From Alphaproteobacteria bacterium (GTDB lineage: Bacteria; Pseudomonadota; Alphaproteobacteria; Sphingomonadales; Emcibacteraceae), in contig JAJRQU010000156.1 of the NCBI GenBank assembly GCA_024280095.1, positions 1 through 38,510 of the forward strand: a DNA stretch of 38,510 bases. Direction: 5' to 3'. Shown here piece by piece: positions 1 through 9,782 of the stretch (its first letter is position 1; every line of letters starts with the position of its first letter). The translations under genes were made by a program, and so were the position numbers. The notes under the pieces were generated by a model that made no database searches, was not told the origin of the DNA, and worked only from the letters and a program-made list of their open reading frames with translations.

Positions 1-619
1 ACCCTATCCCTTGGAAGGTTGAAAATTGGGATTGTCCGCCCGGCCGCCGATAAAAAATCACCATATAGCGGGCGACCTCTCTGGCCATTTCCTTGCCCAT
101 ATCTTCTTCAATCAAGGACAGAGCCAAATCCATGCCGGCGGTAACACCTGCGGACGTTATGACATTCCCTTGGCGGATATATAAGGCGTCCGGCTCAACG
201 CTAAGTTTTGGGTTCTTCTTTTGCAATTGATCCGCATAGGCCCAATGAGTGGTCACCCTTTTCCCGTCAAGCAAACCGGCTTCGGATAATATATAGGCGC
301 CGGTGCAAATGGAAATCAAGCGATCAACATTATGAGCCTCCTGCTTTAAAAAATGGATCAATGTGTGATCTTTGGCGGCGGATATGGTGCCATTACCGCC
401 GGAAATAATCAGGCTGTGGCTGGTGGTATATTCACGCAGGGGCCGCGTTTCCATGATCATACCGCAGGTCGAACGGCATGTGCCGCCGTTTGCTGTATAA
501 TAATCTATTTCATAAAATGCTTTTTCGGCGATATCATTGACGCTGCTGAATATTTGCGCGGGGCCGGATACGTCAAGTATTTGGAAATGATTGAAAAGGA
601 TGAAAGCAATTTTTTTCAT
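1..619 (-). CDS. GlxA-family transcriptional regulator, DJ-1/PfpI domain (partial, C-terminus outside window)
   Basis: Translating the reverse strand from the ATG at 619 gives 206 residues with no stop before the window edge, so the gene is cut at its 3' end. The visible part is a complete-looking DJ-1/PfpI (class I amidotransferase-like) domain. It starts MKKIAFILFNHFQILDVSGP and has a nucleophile-elbow motif SICTGAYILSEAGLL with Cys105, then VTSAGVTAGMDLALSLIEE and MAREVARYMVIFYRRPGGQ, which are typical of GlxA-like regulators. Family members usually carry a C-terminal AraC-type helix-turn-helix pair, which would lie left of base 1 and is not seen. The role as a regulator is therefore inferred. 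A second DJ-1/PfpI protein lies at 1179-1781 on the other strand, with a small membrane protein gene between them. A stand-alone DJ-1/PfpI protein is the alternative. Confidence 0.85.
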   Translation of the reverse strand, partial: MKKIAFILFNHFQILDVSGPAQIFSSVNDIAEKAFYEIDYYTANGGTCRSTCGMIMETRPLREYTTSHSLIISGGNGTISAAKDHTLIHFLKQEAHNVDRLISICTGAYILSEAGLLDGKRVTTHWAYADQLQKKNPKLSVEPDALYIRQGNVITSAGVTAGMDLALSLIEEDMGKEMAREVARYMVIFYRRPGGQSQFSTFQGIG

Positions 620-638
620 AATTTTATCCGAGCAAGCT

Positions 639-1004
639 TTAAATCAAGAAACGTTTAAATTCTCGAAGCGCGTAATATACAATGCCGATGACTAATATAA
701 ATTCAATGATCGCCCGCGGCCAATAACTCAAACTGCTGATGGTGGCATAGGTGATGGCCGCGCTGAGCATGAATATACCAAGATAAATAATCCAGCCCAG
801 TTTTTCTTTATCCTGTAATTCCCGCAGCCATTGGCCGCGCGGCGACGACCGCCAGATTCGCAGACCAATATATAAAGCAAGGGCAAAGGTTATAAATTGT
901 GACCCAACATATTTAAACTGGGCAGGCAGGGGCCAGAAAACAACCGATATGATAATGATGGCCGTCAAAATAAGGACTGGTTTTTTATAGGGTCGTATAT
1001 TCAT
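639..1004 (-). CDS. small multi-pass membrane protein, unknown function
   Basis: This is an unrecognised 121-residue protein from the ATG at 1004; an in-frame GTG at 1025 would add seven residues, and neither start has a clear ribosome binding site. It has about four hydrophobic segments, near residues 9-27, 34-51, 68-88 and 97-115. A charged cytoplasmic-type loop lies between the second and third (WRSSPRGQWLRELQDKEKLG). It is transcribed toward the GlxA-like gene with only 19 bases between them, so the two may share a transcript. No catalytic motif is visible. It is probably real, given its consistent membrane topology and tight packing. Confidence 0.6.
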   Translation of the reverse strand: MNIRPYKKPVLILTAIIIISVVFWPLPAQFKYVGSQFITFALALYIGLRIWRSSPRGQWLRELQDKEKLGWIIYLGIFMLSAAITYATISSLSYWPRAIIEFILVIGIVYYALREFKRFLI

Positions 1005-1178
1005 CACTGGTGCCCAATATGTCACTTAAGCTTTGCGCAATGCTATTGCGGGACGGGCCTCTGCTCAAGCCTTTTGCGATGAAATGGCGTAAATCGTGGG
1101 TAATATGTCATTTTCGCCATAATTTTTTTGTTCATAATGAAATTTCGATCAAAAATTGAAATAGATAAAGGAAAAAAA

Positions 1179-1781
1179 ATGTTCACAGTTGGTATTATAT
1201 TATTTGATGATTTTGAAGAATTAGACGCTATCGGCCCATGGGAAGTATTTCGGGTTGCTGAAGAATTGTTGCAAGAGAAGAAGGGGGAAAATCTCACATG
1301 TGAGATGACGTCTCTTTGGGGAGAAAAGGTCATTGCCAAAAAGGGACTTAGGCTTGATGTCCATAATAAGCTGACCAAAGACAGCCGCTATGATTTAATT
1401 CTATTGCCGGGCGGTGAGGGCAGCCGCGCGATAATAGCCGATGAGGCTGCCATGGAAACCATTACCCATGTGGCAGGCCATTCATCATGGGTCACCAGCG
1501 TATGCACAGGGTCGCTGGTTTATGCGGCGGCAGGGTTATTGAAGAATAAAAAATGTACCAGCCATCATATGTGCCTTGAAATGTTAAAACAGATCAGCCC
1601 CACAAGTGACGTCATCTCTAACAGCCGCTTTGTTCAAGACGGCAATATGGTGACATCGGCCGGTGTATCGGCGGGCATTGATATGTCCCTATGGCTGGTT
1701 GGTCAAATATTTTCGCCTGAACTAGCCCGAAAAGTGCAACATTTTATGGAATATTATCCCAAACCGCCTTATGCGGACTAA
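1179..1781 (+). CDS. DJ-1/PfpI family protein (isonitrile hydratase-like)
   Basis: This 200-residue protein is a single DJ-1/PfpI domain without a DNA-binding tail. Visible hallmarks are MFTVGIILFDDFEELDAIGP followed by WEVF (Glu22, equivalent to the conserved acidic residue), the strand LILLPGGEG, and the nucleophile elbow VTSVCTGSLVYAAAGLL with Cys109. C-terminal motifs are VTSAGVSAGIDMSLWLV and the ending HFMEYYPKPPYAD. The start at 1179 is preferred over an upstream in-frame ATG at 1128 because AAAGGA lies about seven bases before it. The DAIGPWEVF pattern resembles isonitrile hydratase and related small-molecule hydratases or glyoxalases, but the substrate cannot be read from sequence. 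It diverges from the small membrane protein gene. Confidence 0.85.
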   Translation: MFTVGIILFDDFEELDAIGPWEVFRVAEELLQEKKGENLTCEMTSLWGEKVIAKKGLRLDVHNKLTKDSRYDLILLPGGEGSRAIIADEAAMETITHVAGHSSWVTSVCTGSLVYAAAGLLKNKKCTSHHMCLEMLKQISPTSDVISNSRFVQDGNMVTSAGVSAGIDMSLWLVGQIFSPELARKVQHFMEYYPKPPYAD

Positions 1782-2062
1782 GGATTCTGGTGATCTGCTT
1801 TGTCTGTTTTCTTGCCTGAAATATGAGCGGCAGTTGATAAGGTTGCTGAATATTACGGCATAATGTTTCTGCGTCACAATTAGGACAGATTACGCCTTTA
1901 ACATAAACCGCAGTATGAAAATACCAATAACGGCTTATTTTACATAGGCTTAGCTATTGGTTTAAAATGCTAATATGATGCTAATTATAAATTGGCATGA
2001 TTATTGAAAAGAAGTGATCAGGCAGAAAAATTCTGTCATGAATCTAAAATAAGGAGAGAGAC
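1782..2062. other. intergenic region upstream of the porin
   Basis: About 280 AT-rich bases lie between the DJ-1/PfpI gene and the TorF-type porin. I see no convincing gene, terminator hairpin or clean sigma70 promoter. The only useful element is the porin's ribosome binding site (AAGGAGA at 2051-2057). Confidence 0.4.
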
Positions 2063-2761
2063 GTGCTCACACGAACAAAGGCATTATTCACCACAATATT
2101 ATTTGCAGGAACCTTAAGTGCAGCTCTGCCGGCACAAGCCGAAGAAACGGGCTTTCTTGGCGGCGAATTAAGTGCCAATATTTCCATACTGAATGATTAT
2201 CGTTTTCGCGGTGTATCATTGAATGATGAGGATTACGCCCTGCAAGGCGGTATTGACTGGAGCCATGAAAGCGGTTTTTATGTTGGCACATGGGCGTCCA
2301 ATATTTCAGATTTTAACGGATCTACGATGGAAACGGACTATTATGCGGGTTTTGCCGGTGAAGTGAACGGTATGAGCTATGATGTTGGTGGGTTACTCTA
2401 TAGTTACCCGGGCGGCACCAACACAGATTATTTTGAGGTATATGGCTCTGTTGGTATGGATCTTGGGTTTGTTTCTGCGACGATTGGCAGTAATTATGCC
2501 TTTAGCAGCGAAAATCTGGCCAATGAGGATAATCTCTATATCTATACCAAAGGCGATGTGGTTATTCCTGATACCCAATTAACGCTTAATCTGCATTTGG
2601 GTTATGAAGATGGGGCTTTTGCCAATAAAAAATGGGATTGGCTTGTCGGGGTATCCTATAATTTCCAAGGGCTTGATCTGGGCGTATCTTATATTGACAC
2701 CAATATTGACGGAGAGACTTCTGATGCGGCTGTTGTCTTTAGCGTCGGGGCCAGTTTCTAA
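2063..2761 (+). CDS. TorF family putative porin (outer membrane)
   Basis: This 232-residue exported protein belongs to the TorF/Gcw_chp family (TIGR02001). A Sec signal peptide (about residues 1-26, ending PAQA before EETGF) is followed by the family's opening strand SANISILNDYRFRGVSLND. Alternating amphipathic strands follow, and the protein ends in phenylalanine (SVGASF), as expected for a beta-barrel recognised by the Bam complex. It starts with GTG at 2063, fixed by AAGGAGA six bases upstream. It is flanked by its own intergenic region and a strong terminator, so it is probably transcribed alone. The family is annotated as porin-like, but the transported solute is unknown. Confidence 0.88.
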   Translation: MLTRTKALFTTILFAGTLSAALPAQAEETGFLGGELSANISILNDYRFRGVSLNDEDYALQGGIDWSHESGFYVGTWASNISDFNGSTMETDYYAGFAGEVNGMSYDVGGLLYSYPGGTNTDYFEVYGSVGMDLGFVSATIGSNYAFSSENLANEDNLYIYTKGDVVIPDTQLTLNLHLGYEDGAFANKKWDWLVGVSYNFQGLDLGVSYIDTNIDGETSDAAVVFSVGASF

Positions 2762-2781
2762 GTTTTAAGAATAATACAAGA

Positions 2782-2813
2782 AAGCCGGCTGAATATTCAG
2801 CCGGCTTTTTTTA
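2782..2813 (+). terminator. rho-independent terminator of the porin gene
   Basis: A near-perfect palindrome with arms AAGCCGGCTGAA and TTCAGCCGGCTT, separated by only two bases (TA), is followed by a run of seven T on the plus strand. It sits about 20 bases after the porin stop. The symmetric stem might also act on the convergent pmbA transcript, but the T tract on that strand is poorer. Confidence 0.88.
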
Positions 2814-2814
2814 T

Positions 2815-2838
2815 TCACTTTTTACTCACTTTTTTTAC
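2815..2838. repeat. short tandem repeat at the pmbA stop codon
   Basis: TCACTTTTTAC (2815-2825) is followed directly by TCACTTTTTTTAC (2826-2838). The second copy contains the reverse-strand TAA stop of pmbA (2835-2837). A partial third unit (TTCACT) overlaps the start of the first. Confidence 0.55.
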
Positions 2839-4199
2839 TCTCCGGCGATCATCATGCCATCAATACGCAGGGTCGGCGCGTCGGTGCCATATTTAATCAC
2901 CAGATCATTGGCGGCGGTCATATTCAGGAACATATCCTTTAAATTGCCGGCAATGGTCACTTCATTCACGGGGTAAGTAAGCTTGCCATCCTCAATCCAG
3001 AAACCGCCAGCCCCCCGGCTATAATCACCGGTAATGCCATTAACCCCCATGCCAATCAGATCAGTGATATAAAAGCCCGACTTTATATCCTGCATTAATT
3101 CTTCGGGGCTTAAAATGCCGGGGGACATATAAAGATTGGTTGATGAGGGGGACGGCGGCGATGACGTGCCGCGGCTTGCCCGGCCATTCGCGGTCAGGCC
3201 CAGTTGCCGTGCGCTTGCGCTATCCAATGTCCAGCATCTTAAGATACCATCCGTTATTATGTCGAGCCTGTCGTTGCGGCAGCCCTCGCCGTCAAAAGGC
3301 TTTGAGGATGGCCCGCGCACCATATGCGGATCGTCAATGACCGAAATACCGCTTTTGAAAATCTGGGCATCCATACTGTCTTTCAGGAAACTGGTGCCGC
3401 GCGCGATGCCTTGTCCATTGATGGCACCGGCCAGATGGCCTAAAAGACTGCGCGATACTCTGGGGTCAAATATGACAGGCACATTACATGTTTTGGCCTT
3501 GCGTGGGCCAAGGCGGCGCAGGGCCTTTGTCGCGGCGTCCTGCCCGATTTCTATGGGCGCTCTTAAGTCGGCGAAATGCCGTTTCGACGAATAGGCATAG
3601 TCTCGTTCCATGGTATCGTCCTTGCCGGCGATGACCGATATGCTTAAAGAGAAATGGCTGGAAGGGTAACTGCCGGAAAAACCATTGCTGTTGGCGGTGG
3701 CGATAAGGCCTTTGCTGAAGGCCGCGCTCGCCCCTTCTGAATTGGTGATGCCGCTTGTCCCCAGCGCAACATCTTCGATGACACTTGCCAGCATTTTTAA
3801 TTCATCGGCGGACTTTTCAGTTTTATCATAAAGATCAAGATCAGGTATATCAGCCGCCTTTATGGCCAAAAGACCGGGGTCCGCAAGACCGGCATAGGGG
3901 TCTTCCGGCGCGTTCTTTGCCATGTCAACAGCCCGCTCAATCAATTGGTCAAAGATGTGATTGCCAATATCACTGGATGAAACGATCGCCTGCTTTTTCC
4001 CCACCAGAACCCGCAGGCCAAGGTCGGTAGATTCGGCGCGCTCCACATCTTCGAGCTTGCCAAGCCGCCAGGAGACAGATTCAGACTGGCCCGAATAAAT
4101 CACCGCATCACAGGCATCCGCGCCGGCCTTTTGGGCGGCCTTCATCAGATAGTCAAGCTTTTCAAGATATTGTTCAGACAGGTCTTTATAATCAGTCAT
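2835..4199 (-). CDS. pmbA: TldD/PmbA family metalloprotease subunit PmbA (TldE)
   Basis: At 454 residues this matches the usual length of PmbA/TldE (about 450). The family's paired proteins TldD and TldE form a zinc protease that processes unfolded peptides, including microcin precursors and, in some species, the CcdA antitoxin. Recognisable segments include [20 protein letters not shown] near the N-terminus, [20 protein letters not shown] in the middle, and [20 protein letters not shown] plus [14 protein letters not shown] near the C-terminus. I do not see the HExxxH metal site of TldD, which supports assignment to the PmbA side. The ATG lies inside the end of ubiD (8-base overlap), suggesting translational coupling. 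The partner tldD is not in this window. Confidence 0.92.
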   Translation of the reverse strand: MTDYKDLSEQYLEKLDYLMKAAQKAGADACDAVIYSGQSESVSWRLGKLEDVERAESTDLGLRVLVGKKQAIVSSSDIGNHIFDQLIERAVDMAKNAPEDPYAGLADPGLLAIKAADIPDLDLYDKTEKSADELKMLASVIEDVALGTSGITNSEGASAAFSKGLIATANSNGFSGSYPSSHFSLSISVIAGKDDTMERDYAYSSKRHFADLRAPIEIGQDAATKALRRLGPRKAKTCNVPVIFDPRVSRSLLGHLAGAINGQGIARGTSFLKDSMDAQIFKSGISVIDDPHMVRGPSSKPFDGEGCRNDRLDIITDGILRCWTLDSASARQLGLTANGRASRGTSSPPSPSSTNLYMSPGILSPEELMQDIKSGFYITDLIGMGVNGITGDYSRGAGGFWIEDGKLTYPVNEVTIAGNLKDMFLNMTAANDLVIKYGTDAPTLRIDGMMIAGE

Positions 4200-5715
4200 C
4201 TTCTCTCATTTTCCATATGGGTTTGCCAGAGGTCGGCAGATTAAGATTGTGCCATTTTTCCGTTACGCGGTCGATGATCTCCTGATCCATGGCGATTTCC
4301 TCTCCCCATTCCCGGTTACTTTCTCCGGGGAATTTATTGGTGGCATCCAGGCCGATTTTGCCGCCAAGGCCAGAGACAGGTGAGGCAAAATCCAGATAAT
4401 CTATGGGCGTATTTTCAACCAGCGTGGTGTCCCTGACCGGATCCATGCGGGTTGACATGGCCCACATGACATCCTTCCAGTCACGGCAATTAATATCGTC
4501 GTCAACCACAATGATAAATTTTGTATACATAAATTGTCTGAGGTATGACCACGTGCCCATCATAATGCGTTTGGCATGGCCCGCATAACCTTTTTTGATA
4601 GAAATCACCGCGATTCGGTAAGAACATCCTTCCGGCGGCAACCAGAAATCAACAATTTCCGGGAACTGTTGTTGCAGAAGCGGAATGAAAACTTCATTGA
4701 GAGCCTCGCCCAATATTGACGGCTCGTCCGGCGGCCTTCCGGTATAGGTCGACAGGTAAATGGGGTCTTTGCGCATGGTGATGGCCGAGAGGGTGAAAAC
4801 CGGAAATTGTTCGACACTATTGTAATATCCCGTGTGATCGCCGTAGGGGCCTTCGTCCCGATAATCATCCAGCGACACATGGCCTTCAAGCACGATTTCA
4901 GCCGTTGCGGGAACCTTTAAAGGGATTGTTTTGCAATTGACCAGTATGGTTTTCTTGCCGCGCATCAAGCCGGCGAATTGATATTCGGACAGCGTTTCCG
5001 GCACGGGCGTGACCGCCCCCAATATTGTTGCGGGATCCGCGCCCAGCACAATGGCAACGGGCAGGGGCTCTGACTTTTTTTCTTTCCAGCGGCGCAGATG
5101 CTGCGCCCCGCCCCGGTGCTTTAACCAGCGCATCAAGGTTTGGGTTTTGTTTAAAACCTGCATGCGGTAAATGCCAAGATTAAAATCATCTTCGCGGGAA
5201 TTGCTTGGCCCTTTGGTCACCACAAGGGGCCATGTTATCAAGGGGGCCGGCTCTCCCGGCCAGCAGCCCTGAACGGGCAGTTGGCTCAAGTCCATGTCAT
5301 CCCCCGTCAGGACAATATCGTGGACAGGGGCTTTTTTAACGGTTTTGGGTTTTGCATTCATCGCCTGTTTTAAAATGGGCAACATGCGGAGGGCATCTTT
5401 AAAGCCGCTTGGTGGTTCGGGCTGGCGCAGGAAAGCCATCGTTTCGCCCAATGCCCTTAATTCGGACGGCTGCCTGTTCATACCCCATGCGACCCGCTCG
5501 ACCGTGCCAAAAAGATTGACCAGAACGGGCATGTCGCTTTTGCTGCCATCGGCCTTTATGACATTTTCAAACAGGATAGCCGGCCCGCCTTCGGCGAGAA
5601 CGCGGGTTTGAATTTCGGTCATTTCCAGTTCGGTACTGACTTCTTCAGTCACGCGTACCAAACGACCTTCTTTTTCCAGATGGGCAATGAAATCCCTGAG
5701 CGATGAATAAGACAT
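4192..5715 (-). CDS. ubiD: UbiD family decarboxylase (4-hydroxy-3-polyprenylbenzoate decarboxylase)
   Basis: This 507-residue protein is close to E. coli UbiD (about 497). UbiD enzymes use prenylated FMN, made by UbiX, to decarboxylate 3-polyprenyl-4-hydroxybenzoate in ubiquinone biosynthesis. Visible family features are the N-terminal [19 protein letters not shown], the segment [32 protein letters not shown]-type sequence (here [20 protein letters not shown], containing a catalytic acidic residue), and [20 protein letters not shown] near the C-terminus. UbiA, which makes the substrate, is encoded on the same strand at 8785-9726, supporting a role in quinone synthesis. The gene overlaps pmbA downstream. 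No ubiX is present in the window. Confidence 0.92.
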   Translation of the reverse strand: MSYSSLRDFIAHLEKEGRLVRVTEEVSTELEMTEIQTRVLAEGGPAILFENVIKADGSKSDMPVLVNLFGTVERVAWGMNRQPSELRALGETMAFLRQPEPPSGFKDALRMLPILKQAMNAKPKTVKKAPVHDIVLTGDDMDLSQLPVQGCWPGEPAPLITWPLVVTKGPSNSREDDFNLGIYRMQVLNKTQTLMRWLKHRGGAQHLRRWKEKKSEPLPVAIVLGADPATILGAVTPVPETLSEYQFAGLMRGKKTILVNCKTIPLKVPATAEIVLEGHVSLDDYRDEGPYGDHTGYYNSVEQFPVFTLSAITMRKDPIYLSTYTGRPPDEPSILGEALNEVFIPLLQQQFPEIVDFWLPPEGCSYRIAVISIKKGYAGHAKRIMMGTWSYLRQFMYTKFIIVVDDDINCRDWKDVMWAMSTRMDPVRDTTLVENTPIDYLDFASPVSGLGGKIGLDATNKFPGESNREWGEEIAMDQEIIDRVTEKWHNLNLPTSGKPIWKMREDD

Positions 5716-5782
5716 AAAATTGTTATAGGGGAAATGGCATTACGGGAAAAGGGCTTTTGTTTCTTCTGGTAAACTAATGACT

Positions 5783-5812
5783 AAAAAAGGCCCTCATGAT
5801 GATGAGAGCCTT
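5783..5812 (-). terminator. rho-independent terminator after ppa
   Basis: Read on the reverse strand, GGCTCTCAT pairs with ATGAGGGCC (one G-T wobble) around a short loop and is followed by six T. It lies 23 bases beyond the ppa stop and separates ppa from the ubiD-pmbA transcript. Confidence 0.85.
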
Positions 5813-5832
5813 CATTATTGATGACCGGAAGG

Positions 5833-6381
5833 TTAGGCGTCCCGGTCGGGGGAGTTTTTCGCCCGTTCAATGCCTTCAAGGATTTTCTGTTTGGCGACCT
5901 CCGGGCCATGCCATCCGGAAATTTTGACCCATTTGTCTTTTTCTAGATCCTTGTAATGGGTAAAGAAATGTTCAATCTGCCGAAGCAGGATTTCCGGCAG
6001 ATCCGTATAGGTGTGAATATCTTTGTAAGTCGGATCTGTTTTCAGGTCTGGCACCGCAAGAATTTTTTCGTCGCCGCCGGCTTCATCTTCCATCAGCAAT
6101 ACGCCGATGGGCCGCGCGCGGATCACGCATCCCGGCACAAGGGACGCGCCGACAACAACCATAACATCGCAGGGGTCGCCATCCTCGGACAGGGTATGGG
6201 GCATGTAACCATAATTTGTGGGATAACGCATTGGCGTGTGCAAAATACGGTCAACAAGGATTGCGCCGCTTCGTTTGTGCATTTCGTATTTTACCGGCTC
6301 CCCGCCTGAGGGGACTTCGATGATGACATTGATTTCTTCCGGCGGGTTAAGGCCGGCACTGATTTTACTGACGAAGGGCAT
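5833..6381 (-). CDS. ppa: inorganic pyrophosphatase, soluble family I
   Basis: This cytoplasmic enzyme hydrolyses pyrophosphate to two phosphates and pulls biosynthetic reactions forward. The 182-residue length is normal for the prokaryotic hexameric family I enzyme (about 175). The signature [12 protein letters not shown] carries the metal-binding aspartates, about Asp67 and Asp72 (E. coli Asp65 and Asp70). It is preceded by [20 protein letters not shown] and followed by [11 protein letters not shown] with the third metal aspartate region. The ATG at 6381 has CAGGTGA seven bases upstream. Its upstream neighbour is hppA, the membrane pump that uses the same substrate, but a terminator between them suggests separate expression. 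Confidence 0.95.
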   Translation of the reverse strand: MPFVSKISAGLNPPEEINVIIEVPSGGEPVKYEMHKRSGAILVDRILHTPMRYPTNYGYMPHTLSEDGDPCDVMVVVGASLVPGCVIRARPIGVLLMEDEAGGDEKILAVPDLKTDPTYKDIHTYTDLPEILLRQIEHFFTHYKDLEKDKWVKISGWHGPEVAKQKILEGIERAKNSPDRDA

Positions 6382-6461
6382 TGAGATTCACCTGTTACAT
6401 GTTAAATTCTATTGCGGCGCAATATAACTATTATAATTATTTTGTCAGTATTTTTTTTGAT

Positions 6462-6490
6462 AAAAAAGCCCCGCAAGATGCGGGGCTTTA
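6462..6490 (-). terminator. rho-independent terminator after hppA
   Basis: On the reverse strand AAAGCCCCGCA pairs with TGCGGGGCTTT around a short loop and continues into TTTTTT. It begins about 30 bases after the hppA stop. The plus strand also ends in a short T run, so some bidirectional action is possible. Confidence 0.9.
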
Positions 6491-6520
6491 ATCATAGGAT
6501 ATAATCGTTGCTTTAAAAGC

Positions 6521-8614
6521 CTACATGTATTTTGCCACGATAGCCACCAGAAGAATCGCCACGATATTGACAATTTTAATCAGGGGATTAATCGCCGGGC
6601 CGGCGGTATCCTTGTAAGGATCACCAACCGTATCGCCTGTTATGGCGGCTTTATGGGCGTCAGAGCCCTTGCCACCGTGGTTGCCGTCCTCGATGTATTT
6701 TTTGGCATTGTCCCAAGCGCCGCCGCCAGATGTCATCGAAATAGCTAGGAATAATCCGGTAATGATGGTTCCCATGAGCATGGCGCCCAGAGCCTGAAAA
6801 GCTGAAACCATGTCGCCGCTTACCCAATATGTTACAAAGAACAAGGCAACCGGTGCCAAAATCGGCAACAAGGACGGCAAGATCATTTCTTTAATCGCCG
6901 CCTTGGTCAACAGGTCAACCGCTTTGCCATATTCAGGCTTTGCCGTGCCTTCCATGATGCCTTTGATCTCCCGGAACTGACGGCGAACTTCGACCACCAC
7001 ACTGGCCGCCGCCCGCCCCACAGCCAACATGGTCATGGAGGCAAACAGATAAGGCAGCATACCCCCAATAAACAGGCCAATCACGATGAAGGGATTCTGC
7101 AATGAGAAGGCTATATCGCTATATTGCGGCAGATAATGGGTAATTTCCTCGGTAAAGGCTGCGAAAAGAACCAATGCGGCAAGGCCGGCTGACCCAATGG
7201 CATAACCTTTGGTGACGGCTTTGGTTGTATTGCCAACCGCGTCAAGCTTGTCCGTTGTGACGCGAACATCTTCGGGCAGCTTAGCCATTTCGGCGATGCC
7301 GCCGGCATTATCTGTTACCGGGCCATAAGCATCCAGCGCAACAACCATACCTGCCAGTGACAACATGGCGGTTGCCGCAATGGCAATACCAAACAAACCC
7401 GCTTGGCTGAAGGCGATAAAAATACCGCCGCAAATCACAATCACCGGCATGGCTGTTGATTCCATGGAAATGGCCAAGCCTTGGATGACATTGGTACCAT
7501 GACCTGTTTCAGAGGCCTCTGCGATGACCCGCACAGGACGATATTCTGTGCTGGTGTAATATTCTGTAATCCAGACCACAAGGGCGGTAATACCAAGGCC
7601 GGTCAGAACGCACCAGAATATGCTGAGGGTTGACAATGTGCTGCCGTCGACCAATTCAATATTATTGAAGAAGTCATATTGTGTCAGCATGCCATATATC
7701 AACGCCGCAGAAATAACCGCGCTCCAGATCAGGCCTTTATACAAGGCCCCCATGATATTTTCCGAGCCTTTTTTCATTTTGACAAAGAAGGTGCCGGCAA
7801 TTGATCCAATGATGCTTAACGCGCCGATCATAAGCGGCAGCAGCATCATTTTTTCGACAGAACCTGCGGCAAAAGCGCTGGCGGCAATGAGCATGGTAGC
7901 GACAATTGTCACCGCATATGTTTCAAACAGATCAGCGGCCATGCCGGCGCAGTCGCCCACATTATCGCCCACATTATCCGCTATTGTTGCTGGATTTCGG
8001 GGATCATCTTCGGGAATGCCGGCCTCGACTTTACCCACCATATCGCCGCCTACATCGGCACCTTTGGTAAAGATGCCGCCGCCAACGCGCGCGAATATTG
8101 AAATCAGGGACGCCCCGAAACCAAGGCCGATAAGCCCTTCCAGAGTATGGCGTGCATCCATCCCTGCGTTGATCATATAGATATAATAGACCGCAACACC
8201 AAGCAGGCCGAGGCCAACCACAAGCATACCCGTCACGGCGCCAGAGGTAAAGGCGATATCAAGTGCCTTGTTGATATTCTCAGATGCGGCCTGAGAGGTT
8301 CGCACATTTGCCCGAACAGAAACATTCATGCCGATATATCCGGCAATGCCAGATAAAATCGCCCCGGCGATAAAACCGATGGATACATGGCCGCCCAGCA
8401 GGAAATGCAGGGCAATGGCCACAATAATGCCGACGATACCGATGGCTTTATATTGACGGTTTAAATAGGCGGCGGCCCCTTCCTGAATGGCGGCGGCAAT
8501 TTCCTGCATGCGCTCATTGCCGGCATCAAAGGCCATGACCCGGCGTGTGGCATATATGCCATAAACAAGTGCGACAAGGCCGCACCCTACTATCATTAAA
8601 TATATATTCGTCAT
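6521..8614 (-). CDS. hppA: K+-independent H+-translocating membrane pyrophosphatase
   Basis: This 697-residue multi-pass inner-membrane protein couples pyrophosphate hydrolysis to proton pumping. Length and hydrophobic profile fit the H+-PPase family. The pyrophosphate-binding motif has Asp187, Lys195 and Glu197 within [20 protein letters not shown], followed by [18 protein letters not shown]. The segment [18 protein letters not shown] carries Lys465; lysine here marks the K+-independent subtype, whereas K+-dependent enzymes have alanine. The start at 8614 is chosen because AGAGGGA precedes it; an in-frame start at 8647 would add 11 polar residues. A strong terminator follows. In alphaproteobacteria such pumps recover energy from pyrophosphate under stress or low energy. 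Confidence 0.95.
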   Translation of the reverse strand: MTNIYLMIVGCGLVALVYGIYATRRVMAFDAGNERMQEIAAAIQEGAAAYLNRQYKAIGIVGIIVAIALHFLLGGHVSIGFIAGAILSGIAGYIGMNVSVRANVRTSQAASENINKALDIAFTSGAVTGMLVVGLGLLGVAVYYIYMINAGMDARHTLEGLIGLGFGASLISIFARVGGGIFTKGADVGGDMVGKVEAGIPEDDPRNPATIADNVGDNVGDCAGMAADLFETYAVTIVATMLIAASAFAAGSVEKMMLLPLMIGALSIIGSIAGTFFVKMKKGSENIMGALYKGLIWSAVISAALIYGMLTQYDFFNNIELVDGSTLSTLSIFWCVLTGLGITALVVWITEYYTSTEYRPVRVIAEASETGHGTNVIQGLAISMESTAMPVIVICGGIFIAFSQAGLFGIAIAATAMLSLAGMVVALDAYGPVTDNAGGIAEMAKLPEDVRVTTDKLDAVGNTTKAVTKGYAIGSAGLAALVLFAAFTEEITHYLPQYSDIAFSLQNPFIVIGLFIGGMLPYLFASMTMLAVGRAAASVVVEVRRQFREIKGIMEGTAKPEYGKAVDLLTKAAIKEMILPSLLPILAPVALFFVTYWVSGDMVSAFQALGAMLMGTIITGLFLAISMTSGGGAWDNAKKYIEDGNHGGKGSDAHKAAITGDTVGDPYKDTAGPAINPLIKIVNIVAILLVAIVAKYM

Positions 8615-8784
8615 ACTTCCCTCTGTTTTTTCTGTTGATTTTACCATTAACCCGCCTTATATGACGGTATTAAATAAACCTCTCCCTGATATTAGTGGCT
8701 TTAGACCCTGCACAATTATGTTGCGGAAAGCAAGAGTAGAATCTGCTTTTTGAGTTATAGCCTATATTCTATGACGAATATTTT

Positions 8785-9726
8785 TCAGGAAAAATGCCCC
8801 GCTAAAATGCCAAAAAACAAAATGATACCAAGGTGGTTATTGGACTTGAATAGCATCAGGCAATTGTCACTTTCATTCATCTTCAATGATTTTATTTGCC
8901 ATAGGCAATGACCGGCCATGACAAGGAGGGACAGGTAAAATAACGGACCAATGCTGGCCGCGAAACCCGCAATTGAAAATATGATTAACATGGTGCCATA
9001 AAAGAAGAATAACCATTTTGGCGTATTTTTACCAAGCTTCAGGGCGGTCGATTTAACGCCGATCAGGGCGTCATCTTCTTTATCCTGATGGGCATAAATT
9101 GTGTCATAACCAAGTGTCCAGAAGATGCCGCCGGCATAAAGCAATATGGCGGGCCAGGCGAGCCCGCCAGTGACCGCAGACCAGCCCATCAGCGCCCCCC
9201 AATTAAAGGTAAGGCCCAGCATAAGCTGCGGCCAATAGGTAAATCTTTTCATGAAGGGATAGGTCACCACCAGAAGGAGAGAGGCTATACCGAGCCATAT
9301 GGTATAAGAATTTAATTGCAACAGAATCACCAGACCGATCAGGCAAAGGCAAGCCAAAAACATTAGGGCTTGCAGGACGCTGACCCGGCCACTCGGCAAG
9401 GGACGGCCCTTGGTGCGGGCCACCAGGGCGTCATATTTTCGATCAGCCAAATCATTAACCACGCATCCTGCCCCGCGCATGATAAAGGCGCCAAAGGTAA
9501 AAAGCGCCATAAATTTTAGAGAAACTTGCCAATTTGCATTGATGACATGACTGGCGAGGGCAAGTGACCAGAGGCCCGGCCAAAGCAGAAGCCATGTGCC
9601 AATGGGCCGATCCGCCCGCATCAATTGCAGGTAGGGCCAGGCAAAGTCCGGTGATAATCTATTGACCCACCCCTGTTCCACCGTATCCTTTGGCGCATCG
9701 TTTAATCTATTTTTATTTTTTGCCAT
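8785..9726 (-). CDS. ubiA: 4-hydroxybenzoate polyprenyltransferase UbiA
   Basis: This 313-residue inner-membrane prenyltransferase attaches the polyprenyl chain to 4-hydroxybenzoate in ubiquinone biosynthesis. The two Mg2+-diphosphate motifs are visible: GCVVNDLADRKYDALVARTK (Asn91, Asp92, Asp95, Asp99) and GYDTIYAHQDKEDDALIGVK (Asp208, Asp215). The conserved N-terminal ADRPIGTWLLLWPGLWSLAL is also present, and about eight to nine hydrophobic segments follow. Length is slightly above E. coli UbiA (290) because of a polar N-terminal extension. It diverges from rsmE across a 56-base gap. The gene for UbiD, a later step, is on the same strand at 4192-5715. Confidence 0.95.
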   Translation of the reverse strand: MAKNKNRLNDAPKDTVEQGWVNRLSPDFAWPYLQLMRADRPIGTWLLLWPGLWSLALASHVINANWQVSLKFMALFTFGAFIMRGAGCVVNDLADRKYDALVARTKGRPLPSGRVSVLQALMFLACLCLIGLVILLQLNSYTIWLGIASLLLVVTYPFMKRFTYWPQLMLGLTFNWGALMGWSAVTGGLAWPAILLYAGGIFWTLGYDTIYAHQDKEDDALIGVKSTALKLGKNTPKWLFFFYGTMLIIFSIAGFAASIGPLFYLSLLVMAGHCLWQIKSLKMNESDNCLMLFKSNNHLGIILFFGILAGHFS

Positions 9727-9782
9727 TTGTCTTACTTAGGGTAAAAATCTATAATTGGCAAAAATATAATAAAGAGGATGTG

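Noticed and set aside
353-658. 101-codon plus-strand frame
   Set aside because: It is antisense to the GlxA-like gene, whose reverse-strand translation gives clear DJ-1/PfpI motifs.
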